In this document: positions 9,401 to 17,795 of the stretch, piece by piece
Layout of the letters: every line of letters begins with the position of its first letter
Numbering within the stretch: position 1 is the first letter of the stretch
Source: Bacteroidales bacterium UBA3754
GTDB lineage: Bacteria; Bacteroidota; Bacteroidia; Bacteroidales; UBA1715
Direction of reading: 5' to 3'
Length of the DNA: 27,375 nucleotides
NCBI GenBank assembly: GCA_002371705.1
Contig: DFGI01000052.1
Coordinates: 1 to 27,375 of the forward strand
Notes under the pieces: model-generated
What the model was told of the DNA's origin: nothing
Database searches by the model: none
Seen by the model: the letters and a program-made list of their open reading frames with translations, nothing else
Translations under genes and position numbers: made by a program

Positions 9401-12400
9401 AGAGTCATTGGTGTACCAGCCAGCAAATGTGTATCCCACGCGGCTCACATCTGAAGGCAGTTCTGCGCCAGCGCCATAGGTATAACTGTGGATTTCCTCA
9501 TCGTTGATTGTACCACCATTGGTATTATAAATAATAGGATAATCATCAACTGTCCATTTTGCGTAGAATGTTTTGTCGCCCGTTTCGTTCACGGCAATGA
9601 CCGATAATTCCGCAGAATTGAATTCTTCGCTGGCATACCAGCCGGCAAACGTGTGTCCAACTTTGGTAATATCGGTTGGTAGCACAGCACCCACGCCGAA
9701 TGAGTAACCCGAAAGATTGCCCGAATTGATTGTACCGCCATTTGTTTGCAACGTGACATCGTATGTTTCAACTTGCCATTTTGCCCAATATATTTTGTCG
9801 CCATATTCCGTTGCCAGCACAGATTCTACGGCTGAGCCGTCGAAGTTGGAATTGACAAACCAACCCATAAACGAGTACCCTTGACGGGTCACATCGGTTG
9901 GCAGACTTGTGCTGGTGCCGAATGTGTAATATGACATATATTCCTCGTTGATTGAACCTTCGTTTACGTTAAGGGTGATTGAATACGTGTTTTCTGTCCA
10001 TTTTGCATAGAACGTTTGATTTCCCGAAACTGTTTCGGAGATGCGTGTGAGGCGGGCCGTTGCGAATTCTTCGTCGGCGTACCAGCCGGCAAACGAGTAC
10101 CCTAATTTTGTGACATCCGACGGAAGCGAAATGCCATAACCGTACGTGTAATTTGTCACATTACCCGAATTGATTGTACCTCCGTTAGTTTCAAGAGTAA
10201 TGTTATACGAATTCACCAACCATTTTGCGTAGAACACTTTATTTCCAACCTCATCATCTTCAATCGTAGTAACTTTTGTGTTGGTAAAATTGGAATTATC
10301 GTACCAACCATCGAACGTGTAGCCTTCGCGGGAAATATCAGTTGGCAAAACCACCTTATCGCCAAGTTGATAGGTTTCAGGAATTCCTTGGTTTTCGAAT
10401 AATCCACCATTGTTATTGAATGTAATAGAATATGTTACAATATTCCAGTCTGCCCAAAATTCTTTGTCGTCATATTCGGTGGTGCTAATCAATGTTACAG
10501 GATTTCCTGCGCATTGCTCATTGTTGAACCATCCGCCAAACGAGTATCCTTTGCGGGTTACATCTGTTGGCAAAGCAGCGCCTACTGTGAATGTGTAGTT
10601 TTCAATTATCACGTTGTTGTTGATTGTACCTCCGTTTTCGTGGAATGTAACAGCATATACATTTTCTGTCCATTTTGCCCAGTAAGTCTTGTCGCCTGTT
10701 GCCGTAGCGGGAATTTCGGTAACTGGTGTGCCAAGGCAGCTTGAATTTTCGTACCAACCTGTGAAAGTGTAACCCGTTTTTGTTACGTAGGTTGGAAGAA
10801 TTGCCCCTGTAAGGTATTTATAACTTACAATGTTTCCGCTGTTAATGGTTCCGCCATTGGTTTGCAATGTTACCACATAGCCGCCTTCTTCCCATTTTGC
10901 CCAAAACACCTTGTCTTCATAGTCAGCCACGGTAATTGCGTTGATGGCGTCGCCTTCAAATTCTTCGTTATCATACCAACCAGCGAAAGTAAAGCCGTCG
11001 CGTTCCATATTTTGTGCAGATGGAAGAATTGCTCCAATGCCAAATACGTATGTAGTTACATTTCCGCTCTTGATTTCACCATTATTTTTATTGAGTGTTA
11101 CGTTATATGTTATTGGATTCCATTTTGCATAAAATATTTTATCACCGTATTCCGTAGAAGATATTTGGGTGATTTCGTCACCAGTAAAGTTTGGATTATC
11201 GTACCAACCATCAAACGTACAACCATTTTTTTGAATTGACGGAAGTGTCACTGCCGTTCCGTAACTATAACTTGTTGTCGGGTTTTGTGTTGTAATTGTA
11301 CCACCGTCGTTGTAATAGGTTATGGTGTAGTCTCGTTTCGTCCATTTAGCGTACAATGTAAGATTGTCATCGTATTGATATGATGTGACAGATGGTACAC
11401 CGTCGCTTTTATAATATTGGTTGCCTCCACCGTTTTGTTGCGTGAAATATCCGTCAAAACCATAACCGATTCTTATAGGAGGGGTGATAACAGGAAGTGC
11501 GATATTGTACGTAGCCTCAACTGTAGCTGTGCCTTCTACGCTTGCCTCTGTCTGATTCAACGTTACCGTGTATTTTTTTGCGCTCCACACGGCGTATAGG
11601 TTAATGGTAGCCCCGCTTGTGGAAGTTAAATTTGTTACGGACTGCTGATTTGTGTAAATTGCAGACGATGCCGAAGCCGTTGTAGCCCATCCAAGGAACG
11701 TATATCCAGTTTTCACAAACGCATTATTTCTCAGGGTAGCACTCACATCGTAGGTACATGTGGTGTTGCTCATTGTTCCGCTTGTGTTGCCCGACCCATT
11801 GTAAACGATATAATATTTATTTGCATTCCAATTTGCGGTGTATGTTTTATTCCCCGTACTTCCTTTTGCAATGCTTACACTTGTTTGTGCCGAAGTACCA
11901 TTACTTCCTTTCCAACCGACAAATGTATATCCGGTTCTTGTAGGATTTACTAATGTAAATGTTGGCGTTTCAACTGTATAAGAAGTTACTGGATTTACTT
12001 GTGCTCCACCCGCTAAGTTATATGAGATTGTGTATGTTATTGGTGTCCATTTTGCATAGTAGGTTTTTGCACCAGAAACCGTAGTTGAAATTGCTGTTAC
12101 GGCAGTTCCCGTACAGGCTGAGTTGGTGTACCAACCGCCGAATGTATAACCTGGACGGGTTACGTTGGTTGGCAAAGTAGCTCCTACTTTATAGGTGTAT
12201 TTGGTAACATTACCGCCATTTATGATTCCTCCATTTGTATTTAACGTAACAGAATACGATGGGTACATTTTGAAACCAGAAACAGTATAAGAAAGACTTG
12301 ATAAATATTTACTATTTCCATTCATATCATTTACGTATCCGCCAATACTTTTCAGCGTAACAGTACCCGTAATTCCCGATGTGGATGTTGTTGTTATATT

Positions 12401-13603
12401 GTCGCAATAGAAATATAATGTGGTGGTGTAATCTCCACCTGCGTACACAAACGTATAGGTATTACCACCTATGCTTACAGTTGCATTGGTAACGTGATGA
12501 TCAACAACCTCGTTGAAGCGAACCGCCATATACACACGTTCACCACTGGTATAGGTATGCGCTGTGTTCATAGAAATACCTTTAACTACAGGATCGGCAT
12601 CGTCCCATAGTTTTACATTTGTCACAGGATTTCCAACATAAAATTTGTCGTCATCAGTGCCAGACGCATTTGTCACAATAGAAACCTTTTTCGAACCATC
12701 ATCTGTAATAAAATATCCGTCGGATCTTGACCATGTGCTTGAATAGTCTGAATTGAAATATTGACTGTAAAGATAGTCGTTCGTATTACTTATATTCCAA
12801 TAGGTGCTACTATTCCATACATAAGAATTGATACTACCGTTTGAACTTAAATTTCGTATAGGAAGTTTAATTGTATATGTAGTTCCAACTCTACCATTTC
12901 GTTCCCAACAAGCGTTATATAGATTTGCATTTTGACCGTTTGAAGTAGCAACTACTTTATCGGTTTTCCAGGGATTGCTTGAGTTAGAGTTATAATAAAT
13001 TCCCATATAATAATAGCCATCGGCAATTTCATAGGTTTGAAACGACACATTGAATTTATATTTCGGTGTTTGGTTTGTGTTCGTGAAATAAGATCTCTCG
13101 TCGTCGGTAAATGCACTTGCGAGAGTAGCCACTCCATCGTGTGTTCTTAAATTGTCATCAGCAGTAAAACCACCAGGAAATATTTTTTGTTGTTTTTCCG
13201 TTGAGTAAGAATAATTTGTCCAACCTGATACGTAACCATTTGTATATAAAGGGTTCATTGAGTTGTTATAAACAACAAAATAGAAGTCACGGGAACGGGA
13301 ACTGCTCACATATTTATCGCCGTCGGAAACGGTTCGTGAAGAAATGGTTATCGTTTTTTCCCTGATGCCTTCGGGAAACTCCAATGTTCCCGAAACATCA
13401 TTGTAGTGAATGTCAGCCACGGCACTACCACTTTGGGTATAGTAGTACACGTAACTTGCCGCCGAAGCGTCGGTTCTTGAAATTTTGAATGAGTTTCCTC
13501 CTGTTACTGTTACAGTGAAAAGGTCAGGGTCGGCAACTGCGTTGAAAATCAAAAATAACAAGGCAATTGCCATTGTGCAGAAATGTTTTACGTGTAGTTT
13601 CAT
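6422..13603 (-). CDS. Giant secreted adhesin: InlB-type and SprB-type repeats, T9SS sorting domain
   Basis: This is a 2393-residue predicted cell-surface protein. Residues 1-24 form a signal peptide (MKLHVKHFCTMAIALLFLIF, then AVADPD). Residues ~28-115 resemble a Calx-beta domain. Residues ~115-445 are an unrecognised region containing an Ig-like stretch. Seventeen InlB B-type repeats (Flg_new/Listeria-Bacteroides family, motif GYTFAGWY...KTFYAKW) cover ~449-1730, followed by one divergent copy with the FASWNCDDE motif (~1731-1805) and a beta-rich domain. Three SprB-like repeats (ending GNYSVQISDARGC and similar) span ~1900-2120, followed by fibronectin-III-like sequence. The last ~65 residues form a type A T9SS C-terminal signal (IELYDASGRKI, then GIYFVKVEGETFKVIV), which implies outer-membrane translocation and surface anchoring. 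Adhesion is inferred from the domains. It sits 64 nt downstream of the RemB/Wzi-like gene without an obvious terminator between them, so it is probably the last gene of a three-gene operon. Confidence 0.93.
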   Translation of the reverse strand: MKLHVKHFCTMAIALLFLIFNAVADPDLFTVTVTGGNSFKISRTDASAASYVYYYTQSGSAVADIHYNDVSGTLEFPEGIREKTITISSRTVSDGDKYVSSSRSRDFYFVVYNNSMNPLYTNGYVSGWTNYSYSTEKQQKIFPGGFTADDNLRTHDGVATLASAFTDDERSYFTNTNQTPKYKFNVSFQTYEIADGYYYMGIYYNSNSSNPWKTDKVVATSNGQNANLYNACWERNGRVGTTYTIKLPIRNLSSNGSINSYVWNSSTYWNISNTNDYLYSQYFNSDYSSTWSRSDGYFITDDGSKKVSIVTNASGTDDDKFYVGNPVTNVKLWDDADPVVKGISMNTAHTYTSGERVYMAVRFNEVVDHHVTNATVSIGGNTYTFVYAGGDYTTTLYFYCDNITTTSTSGITGTVTLKSIGGYVNDMNGNSKYLSSLSYTVSGFKMYPSYSVTLNTNGGIINGGNVTKYTYKVGATLPTNVTRPGYTFGGWYTNSACTGTAVTAISTTVSGAKTYYAKWTPITYTISYNLAGGAQVNPVTSYTVETPTFTLVNPTRTGYTFVGWKGSNGTSAQTSVSIAKGSTGNKTYTANWNANKYYIVYNGSGNTSGTMSNTTCTYDVSATLRNNAFVKTGYTFLGWATTASASSAIYTNQQSVTNLTSTSGATINLYAVWSAKKYTVTLNQTEASVEGTATVEATYNIALPVITPPIRIGYGFDGYFTQQNGGGNQYYKSDGVPSVTSYQYDDNLTLYAKWTKRDYTITYYNDGGTITTQNPTTSYSYGTAVTLPSIQKNGCTFDGWYDNPNFTGDEITQISSTEYGDKIFYAKWNPITYNVTLNKNNGEIKSGNVTTYVFGIGAILPSAQNMERDGFTFAGWYDNEEFEGDAINAITVADYEDKVFWAKWEEGGYVVTLQTNGGTINSGNIVSYKYLTGAILPTYVTKTGYTFTGWYENSSCLGTPVTEIPATATGDKTYWAKWTENVYAVTFHENGGTINNNVIIENYTFTVGAALPTDVTRKGYSFGGWFNNEQCAGNPVTLISTTEYDDKEFWADWNIVTYSITFNNNGGLFENQGIPETYQLGDKVVLPTDISREGYTFDGWYDNSNFTNTKVTTIEDDEVGNKVFYAKWLVNSYNITLETNGGTINSGNVTNYTYGYGISLPSDVTKLGYSFAGWYADEEFATARLTRISETVSGNQTFYAKWTENTYSITLNVNEGSINEEYMSYYTFGTSTSLPTDVTRQGYSFMGWFVNSNFDGSAVESVLATEYGDKIYWAKWQVETYDVTLQTNGGTINSGNLSGYSFGVGAVLPTDITKVGHTFAGWYASEEFNSAELSVIAVNETGDKTFYAKWTVDDYPIIYNTNGGTINDEEIHSYTYGAGAELPSDVSRVGYTFAGWYTNDSYSGLPISSIQANETGSKTFYAKWNVNSYSVTFEPNGGTINSGNVANYLYGSDVILPTDVTRQGYKFTGWHVDEQELGNEESTSIVQIHSTDVGDKTYYAWWTKNIYTITYFAEQGTINDEEFSESYTFGEGATLPSNVTREGYTFAGWFSNSSYAGASVQSIPATDFGNKSFYAKWNANMYTVTFVTNDGTINSGKIENYTYGNATLLPSDVTKDGFTFAGWYTDKDCSGERIPLISNTDIDNKIYYANWVIVDYTITYNNKGGVINGDFAVGYNIGDETTLPTDVTRTGYDFAGWYDNSNYDNEPVTSISATETGNKELWAKWNRKSYTVTVSYDKAMGTISGSDSYLHGDNAVLKARADNGFEFASWNCDDENILKDKNIQDSTLSFVVTNPVELTATFKLKEIVYPAAEFVIGTVKTETEIAPIDLATLFETNEGGELSYLVTSSAPNILLAQIEDGKLYLSTMGLQGKATITVTAKLANGNKTSLSAEAVVEYNCDIQVDATITDASCYGFEDGSISLSAEKEYSYQWLSEDNSTNKLDDIKAGNYSVQISDARGCKTIETFTVSQPDEVVAEIAGFRKPKCGAADGEITVSAESEYDYLWSNGATSKNLTEVGIGDYTVKVTDPANGCSISLAQTIEYPANPIITVETVEKTRCDQSAGAVVVSVDNEVSYNWTSAGETISTDQNLTNVAAGIYTLTVTDENNCVSTETVEVKNFEIQVPQISLVTVSKETSKNLIVWVRENTDLIDYYTIYREDSESNDFNKIGTVQYSEISVFEDEDADPMNRQWSYKITATDICGNETAMSEAHTTLHLGQSESLREGYAELSWDPYVGVDYRSFYIIRETTVNNYTFIDTVSTVPASLTSYTAEIPTVGKSIYYVGIKLNELIDPKDFMKAESGPFSLALSNIAEAENMDQDAVSELENSVVAYAAGHTIYVKNVDGKTIELYDASGRKINTATGSEITEFAVRLDGIYFVKVEGETFKVIVR
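7244..7906 (-). repeat. Three SprB-like repeats within the adhesin gene
   Basis: Three consecutive units of about 70-75 residues each have an early Cys (DASCYGFEDGSI, RKPKCGAADGEI, EKTRCDQSAGAV), an aromatic YxW core (YSYQWLS, YDYLWSN, VSYNWTS), and an end of the type GxYxVxVxDxxxC. This is the pattern of SprB repeats first described in the mobile gliding adhesin SprB of Flavobacterium johnsoniae. Here they lie between the InlB array and the sorting domain. Confidence 0.8.
8414..12259 (-). repeat. Seventeen tandem InlB-type repeats within the adhesin gene
   Basis: Tandem coding repeats of about 74 residues (about 222 nt) each contain a VTLxTNGGTINSGN-like strand, LPTDVT[K/R]xGYTFAGWY, and a closing TFYAKW. 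Copies 1-5 (right side of the array) are divergent. From copy 6 onward two subtypes appear: A (INSGN, mostly K before xGYTF) and B (usually IN-D/E-E, with R). They mostly alternate. The DNA string GAATTGATTGTACC recurs at 8820, 9280, 9723 and 10167, so the DNA period is 443-460 nt, or two protein repeats. Confidence 0.9.
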
Positions 13604-13667
13604 AAATCAAAAATTTTCGTGGCGAAAGATAGGAAAAAAAATGTTACGTTGAATACTACGTAATTTC

Positions 13668-15269
13668 CTAAAAATCATAGTAGAAATTGTTCAAACTTGT
13701 TCTAAATCCAACAAAATACATCCATTGGTTGAGGTCGTTGGAAAGTTCCGAAGTTTGTTTGCGGTGCGAAACACCAAACGAGATGTTCATATTCGATTTA
13801 GGGTTAATCATATACGAAACTGTTACGTCGGTGTAGGTGATTCGGGTTTGGTCGCCCCCTTTGCCAATAACGTTGTCATAGTCTTGGCTACGGGTTTGGT
13901 ATAATTTGAAAATGTCGCCACCATAGTTCGAATTTGCGGTATCTTTTCCAAATACAAGATATTCAAACTTCGTTTCAAAAAAGAATCGTTTCCAATTATA
14001 GCGCAGGAATGACACCGATTCATAGAAATTTGCACCACGTGGATGTGCGAGCGCTTGTCCAGCGTGGGCGTAGTTTTGCGAATACGTAAAATGCGAGTAA
14101 ATAAATGGTCGCACGTAATTGACTTCTGTTTGAAAATCCAAACCTTTGATTTTTGCGATGTCGAACGTTTTGTAACCAGCCTGTAGCGCATATTTGCTTC
14201 CCCACCAGCCGCTGTGTTTCTTGAATTCTTCGAATTTAAACTCATCAAGAACTGCCTGCCCGTAGAAGACGTGGTTTTTCCACAGGGTGAGTTTTCCTGT
14301 GAGTCCCATAATACAATTGTCAGGTGAGCCGATTGAAAATTCAACAGGTCGAAGGAAAATACACGGATTGATGTAATTGAACTCGAATCCGCGGTGCGTC
14401 CCAAGTGTATCGTCGCCCCAGTTAATAGTCTCAAAAAACGCGATGTTCAGCCATTTTGTGACCGACCAATCAAGATAATGCATCACGTTCCATTTTTCAG
14501 GACGGCGTGTGTTTCCCTTGTGTCCTTTATCAAGGTAATATTGTTGCGACCACATCATCACGTATTTTAGATTCCAAACGTTTGTCGTTACTTTAAAATA
14601 CGGATAATTCTGCGCGTTGTCCGAGAGAATCAGCGAACGATAGCCGTCGCCTATGAAATTTTTCCCATGCCCCAATTGAAAACCAAAATATTTACTTGGT
14701 ATGTACGAAACGAATCCTTCCGCGTATGCGTAGTCAAGTCCTCCGTCTTCGCCAAATTTCTTTGCTCGGCTAATACCAGGAATCGTGTTGTTGCCCAATT
14801 CCTTGATGCGGTCGCGGCGGTAGTCGGTAAAGTTCGACTGAATTTCGTGGAATGCGGTGTAAAAATAAACTTTGTCGGTAATATTTCCGTTTACGAAAAT
14901 GCCACGATCGTTTATCCAACCAACGTTGTCGTTGTTGTTACCATTGTGGTTCGAAAGTTCAAAGTTAAATGCTGGATTTATGTTGAAATTAAAATCTTTG
15001 GAGCGGAAAAAGAAGAAATCTTTATTCAGCAAGTGGTTCACTATCTTGTTGTTGCATTTTTTTTCAAACAGTGTGTCTATCGAAACAATCTGTGCGACCT
15101 CCTGCATATCGTAAGGTTTCACCGAGGTATGGAAACGGTTGTCGGCGTTATATACATATCTGTCGTAGGGCTGAAAAGAAGCATTTTGATGGACGGAATT
15201 GTTTTGTGCTAAAGCAAATCCTGCCGCCAAACAAAATAAAATTGTCGCTACAGTTTTATTGCCCGTCAT
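13668..15269 (-). CDS. RemB/Wzi-like outer-membrane beta-barrel protein
   Basis: This 533-residue protein has a signal peptide (MTGNKTVATILFCLAAGFALAQ). It is rich in alternating aromatic and polar strands and ends in ...FYYDF, a terminal Phe typical of outer-membrane barrels. The stretch LGHGKNFIGDGYRSLILSDN (about residues 199-218) and the following YFKVTTNVW, YVMMWSQQYY and HYLDWSVTKW segments look like the capsule-assembly Wzi / gliding protein RemB group of Bacteroidota. Wzi helps attach or assemble surface polysaccharide, while RemB is a mobile surface protein needed for some gliding. The sequence alone does not decide between them. Its start overlaps the end of the sugar transferase gene by 14 nt, which favours a polysaccharide-linked role. 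Confidence 0.7.
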   Translation of the reverse strand: MTGNKTVATILFCLAAGFALAQNNSVHQNASFQPYDRYVYNADNRFHTSVKPYDMQEVAQIVSIDTLFEKKCNNKIVNHLLNKDFFFFRSKDFNFNINPAFNFELSNHNGNNNDNVGWINDRGIFVNGNITDKVYFYTAFHEIQSNFTDYRRDRIKELGNNTIPGISRAKKFGEDGGLDYAYAEGFVSYIPSKYFGFQLGHGKNFIGDGYRSLILSDNAQNYPYFKVTTNVWNLKYVMMWSQQYYLDKGHKGNTRRPEKWNVMHYLDWSVTKWLNIAFFETINWGDDTLGTHRGFEFNYINPCIFLRPVEFSIGSPDNCIMGLTGKLTLWKNHVFYGQAVLDEFKFEEFKKHSGWWGSKYALQAGYKTFDIAKIKGLDFQTEVNYVRPFIYSHFTYSQNYAHAGQALAHPRGANFYESVSFLRYNWKRFFFETKFEYLVFGKDTANSNYGGDIFKLYQTRSQDYDNVIGKGGDQTRITYTDVTVSYMINPKSNMNISFGVSHRKQTSELSNDLNQWMYFVGFRTSLNNFYYDF

Positions 15270-16644
15270 GTTGGAAGATGGCTTTAAAGGTCTTGAGAAT
15301 AATCATACAATCCAATCCCAACGACCATGTGTCGATGTATTGCAAATCCAATTTCATCCATTGCTCGAACGGAATCTTGTTCCGTCCCGAAACTTGCCAG
15401 ATGCAGGTAAGACCTGGTTTCATAGAAAGTTTGCGGGTTTGCCAAGGTTTATATTCCTTTACTTCCGCAGGAAGTGGTGGACGTGGTCCCACAATTGACA
15501 TATCGCCCTTCAACACGTTGAAAAACTGCGGAATCTCGTCAATACTTGTTTTGCGGATGAATTTTCCAACGCGGGTGATACGCTTGTCGTTTTTAATTTT
15601 GAAAACAGGACCTTCCTGCTCGTTTTGATCAAGCATGGATTCCTTCATTTCTTCGGCATGGTCGCACATTGAACGGAATTTATACAGTGTGAATTCCCGT
15701 CCACGCAATCCCGAACGTGTTTGCTTGAAGAATACGGGACCTTTGGAGTCGATTTTTATCGCTATTGCCACGATTAAGAATATTGGCAATAAACAAATGA
15801 GCGCGAAGAATGATATGATTTTGTCGAATATATTCTTTAAATGCAAGTTAATCGACTGCCGTGGCGTGTTTTGGAACGTGAAGAATGGCGATTCTCCCAA
15901 ATAATATATTTCTGATTTTGCCGAAGCAAGCGAGAGCGTTTGCGACGACACACGGAATGTGATGCCCAGTTCAAGGCAAAGATACACAAGGTTGCTGATT
16001 AACTTATTGTCGAGGTTCGAAAGACAGTAAAACACCTCGTCGATAGGTTCTTCCAATAATTTCTCCTTCATTTGTTCCATCGTGTAGATGGGATAACGGT
16101 TATATTTTTCGGCAACTTCGGAGTCGTCTGTTATGATTCCCTTTATGCGGAATCCCCACAAGGTGTTCGACTCGATTTTGTGGATGAATGGGCCAATGTT
16201 TTTGTCGCCAATCACAAAAATATTGCTTGTGTGCAGACCTTTTGCCCGTTGCCGTTGTGCAATATGATAAATAGTGATTACCAGTAAGTAGAACGCCGCA
16301 AAATCAAAGGTTACAAATTCAATCAGAAAAAAACGTTTAGTTTGGATTTTTAGAATGAACGTGATGAACACCAAACCCAACAATCCCAGGAGCATTGCAA
16401 TCACATAATTGCGAAGAATGTAGGAATGGGGGTTTGTCTTATATATTTTGGAAAGGTCGAAGCGTTTGAGCAGGTACGACCAAAGGATTATCGAGCTGAG
16501 TAAAATTATAATGTCGTCTTTGGTGAGCGTCCACGCACCAAAAGAGAGTTTATGTAAAACACAGAAAATAAGGCAACTTATTACTATGTCGGCAAAAACT
16601 ATCAGGCCGTTGATTTTAATATTTCTGTTTGATGAAACTGCCAT
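15256..16644 (-). CDS. Polyprenyl-phosphate sugar-1-phosphate transferase (WbaP/WcaJ type)
   Basis: This is a predicted inner-membrane initiating transferase that loads a sugar-1-phosphate onto undecaprenyl phosphate to start an exopolysaccharide, capsule or O-antigen unit. The 462 residues include about four N-terminal membrane helices (to ~130), a Rossmann-like CoA-binding-type domain (~138-240), a re-entrant or fifth hydrophobic helix (~277-296) and the Bac_transf catalytic domain (~268-460). Motifs are KGPVFFKQTRSG (301-312), YKFRSM (321-326), the DE pair in SIDEIPQFFNVLKGDMSIVG (367-386) followed by PRPP, and KPGLTCIWQVSGRN (409-422). The sugar cannot be predicted. The gene begins just after the gap terminator, and I find no clear promoter, so its expression could depend on read-through from gap. 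Its end overlaps the RemB/Wzi-like gene. Confidence 0.92.
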   Translation of the reverse strand: MAVSSNRNIKINGLIVFADIVISCLIFCVLHKLSFGAWTLTKDDIIILLSSIILWSYLLKRFDLSKIYKTNPHSYILRNYVIAMLLGLLGLVFITFILKIQTKRFFLIEFVTFDFAAFYLLVITIYHIAQRQRAKGLHTSNIFVIGDKNIGPFIHKIESNTLWGFRIKGIITDDSEVAEKYNRYPIYTMEQMKEKLLEEPIDEVFYCLSNLDNKLISNLVYLCLELGITFRVSSQTLSLASAKSEIYYLGESPFFTFQNTPRQSINLHLKNIFDKIISFFALICLLPIFLIVAIAIKIDSKGPVFFKQTRSGLRGREFTLYKFRSMCDHAEEMKESMLDQNEQEGPVFKIKNDKRITRVGKFIRKTSIDEIPQFFNVLKGDMSIVGPRPPLPAEVKEYKPWQTRKLSMKPGLTCIWQVSGRNKIPFEQWMKLDLQYIDTWSLGLDCMIILKTFKAIFQHDGQ

Positions 16645-16666
16645 CGATGATTAGTTTGCTTTTAAG

Positions 16667-16701
16667 AAAAAAAAAGCGGAGACAATATTCATCTCCGCTT
16701 T
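16667..16701 (-). terminator. Rho-independent terminator of gap
   Basis: A perfect 10-bp stem (AAAGCGGAGA at 16673-16682 with TCTCCGCTTT at 16692-16701) with a 9-nt loop is followed on the minus strand by a U run (16667-16675 is all A on the plus strand). It lies 18 nt past the gap stop codon and 23 nt before the sugar transferase ATG. Confidence 0.9.
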
Positions 16702-16718
16702 GTAATGAATTGGTGATA

Positions 16719-17720
16719 TTATTTAGAAATAACACGAGCCATTTCACAAACTTTGTTTGAATATCCCCATTCGTTGTCGTACCAAGAAACAACTTTAACG
16801 AAAGTAGGATCCAATTGGATACCAGCTTTAGCGTCGAAGATAGAAGTACGAGCATCGTTACGGAAGTCAGTTGAAACAACTGCATCTTCAGTGTAACCAA
16901 GGATACCTTTCAATTCGCCTTCTGAAGCAGCCTTCATAGCAGCGCAGATTTCATCGTAAGTACATTCTTTGTTCAATTCAACAGTCAAGTCAACTACAGA
17001 AACGTCAGATGCAGGAATACGCATTGACATACCAGTTAATTTACCGTTCAATTCAGGAAGAACTTTACCTACTGCCTTAGCAGCACCAGTTGATGAAGGG
17101 ATGATGTTTTCAAGAATACCACGACCACCTCTCCAGTCTTTCTTAGAAGGACCGTCAACAGTTTTTTGAGTTGCAGTTGCAGCGTGAACTGTAGTCATCA
17201 AACCTCTCTTGATACCGAATTTATCGTTCAATACTTTAGAGATAGGAGCCAAACAGTTTGTTGTACAAGATGCGTTAGAGATGATTGTTTGACCAGCGTA
17301 AGTCTTGTCGTTTACACCATACACGAACATTGGAGTTGCGTCTTTTGAAGGTGCAGACATGATAACTTTCTTAGCACCAGCTTTGATGTGTGCTTCAGCA
17401 AGTTCTGCTGTTAAGAAGAAACCTGTAGATTCAACAACTACATCTACGCCAAGAGCACCCCAAGTGATGTTTGCAGGGTCTTTTTCTGCGAAGATTTGGA
17501 TTTTGTTACCATCAACGATCATGAAGTTACCTTCAACTTTGATGTCGTGGTTGAATTGACCATGTACTGAGTCATATTTTAGCATGTAAGCTAAATAGTC
17601 AGCATCCAAAAGGTCGTTGATACCTACTACTTGAATGTCCTTGCCGAAGTTCTCTACAGCAGCGCGGAACACCATACGGCCGATACGTCCGAAACCGTTA
17701 ATACCAAGTTTAATTGCCAT
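16719..17720 (-). CDS. gap: Glyceraldehyde-3-phosphate dehydrogenase, type I
   Basis: This glycolytic and gluconeogenic enzyme oxidises glyceraldehyde-3-phosphate to 1,3-bisphosphoglycerate with NAD and phosphate. The 333 residues begin with the NAD-binding GINGFGRIGRMVFRA motif. The catalytic Cys is C152 in SNASCTTNCLAP, and the C-terminus carries the family-typical WYDNEWGYS. The codon choice is narrower than in neighbouring genes, as expected for a highly expressed protein. It has its own promoter (17766-17795) and terminator (16667-16701), so it can be a single-gene transcript. The start at the ATG at 17720 gives a predicted 5' leader of about 40 nt. Confidence 0.98.
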   Translation of the reverse strand: MAIKLGINGFGRIGRMVFRAAVENFGKDIQVVGINDLLDADYLAYMLKYDSVHGQFNHDIKVEGNFMIVDGNKIQIFAEKDPANITWGALGVDVVVESTGFFLTAELAEAHIKAGAKKVIMSAPSKDATPMFVYGVNDKTYAGQTIISNASCTTNCLAPISKVLNDKFGIKRGLMTTVHAATATQKTVDGPSKKDWRGGRGILENIIPSSTGAAKAVGKVLPELNGKLTGMSMRIPASDVSVVDLTVELNKECTYDEICAAMKAASEGELKGILGYTEDAVVSTDFRNDARTSIFDAKAGIQLDPTFVKVVSWYDNEWGYSNKVCEMARVISK

Positions 17721-17765
17721 AATAAATAAATTTATAAATTATTGTTAAAAACTTTTTGACGGCCA

Positions 17766-17795
17766 CAAATTTACATTAAATTTAAATAAATCAAA
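17766..17795 (-). promoter_or_regulatory. Bacteroidetes-type promoter of gap
   Basis: On the minus strand this reads TTTG (17795-17792), 18 nt, then TAAATTTG (17773-17766). It is a full match to the -33 TTTG / -7 TAnnTTTG consensus of Bacteroidetes housekeeping promoters. The predicted transcription start is near 17759. Confidence 0.75.

Noticed and set aside
13604..13667. Terminator between the RemB/Wzi-like gene and the giant adhesin gene
   Set aside because: AGGAAA and TTTCCT can pair, but the stem is weak and interrupted and no U run follows, so I treat the genes as co-transcribed.
13823..14434. 203-codon minus-strand frame inside the RemB/Wzi-like gene
   Set aside because: It lies in another frame of a 533-residue gene with signal peptide and barrel features, and its own product has no coherent domain.
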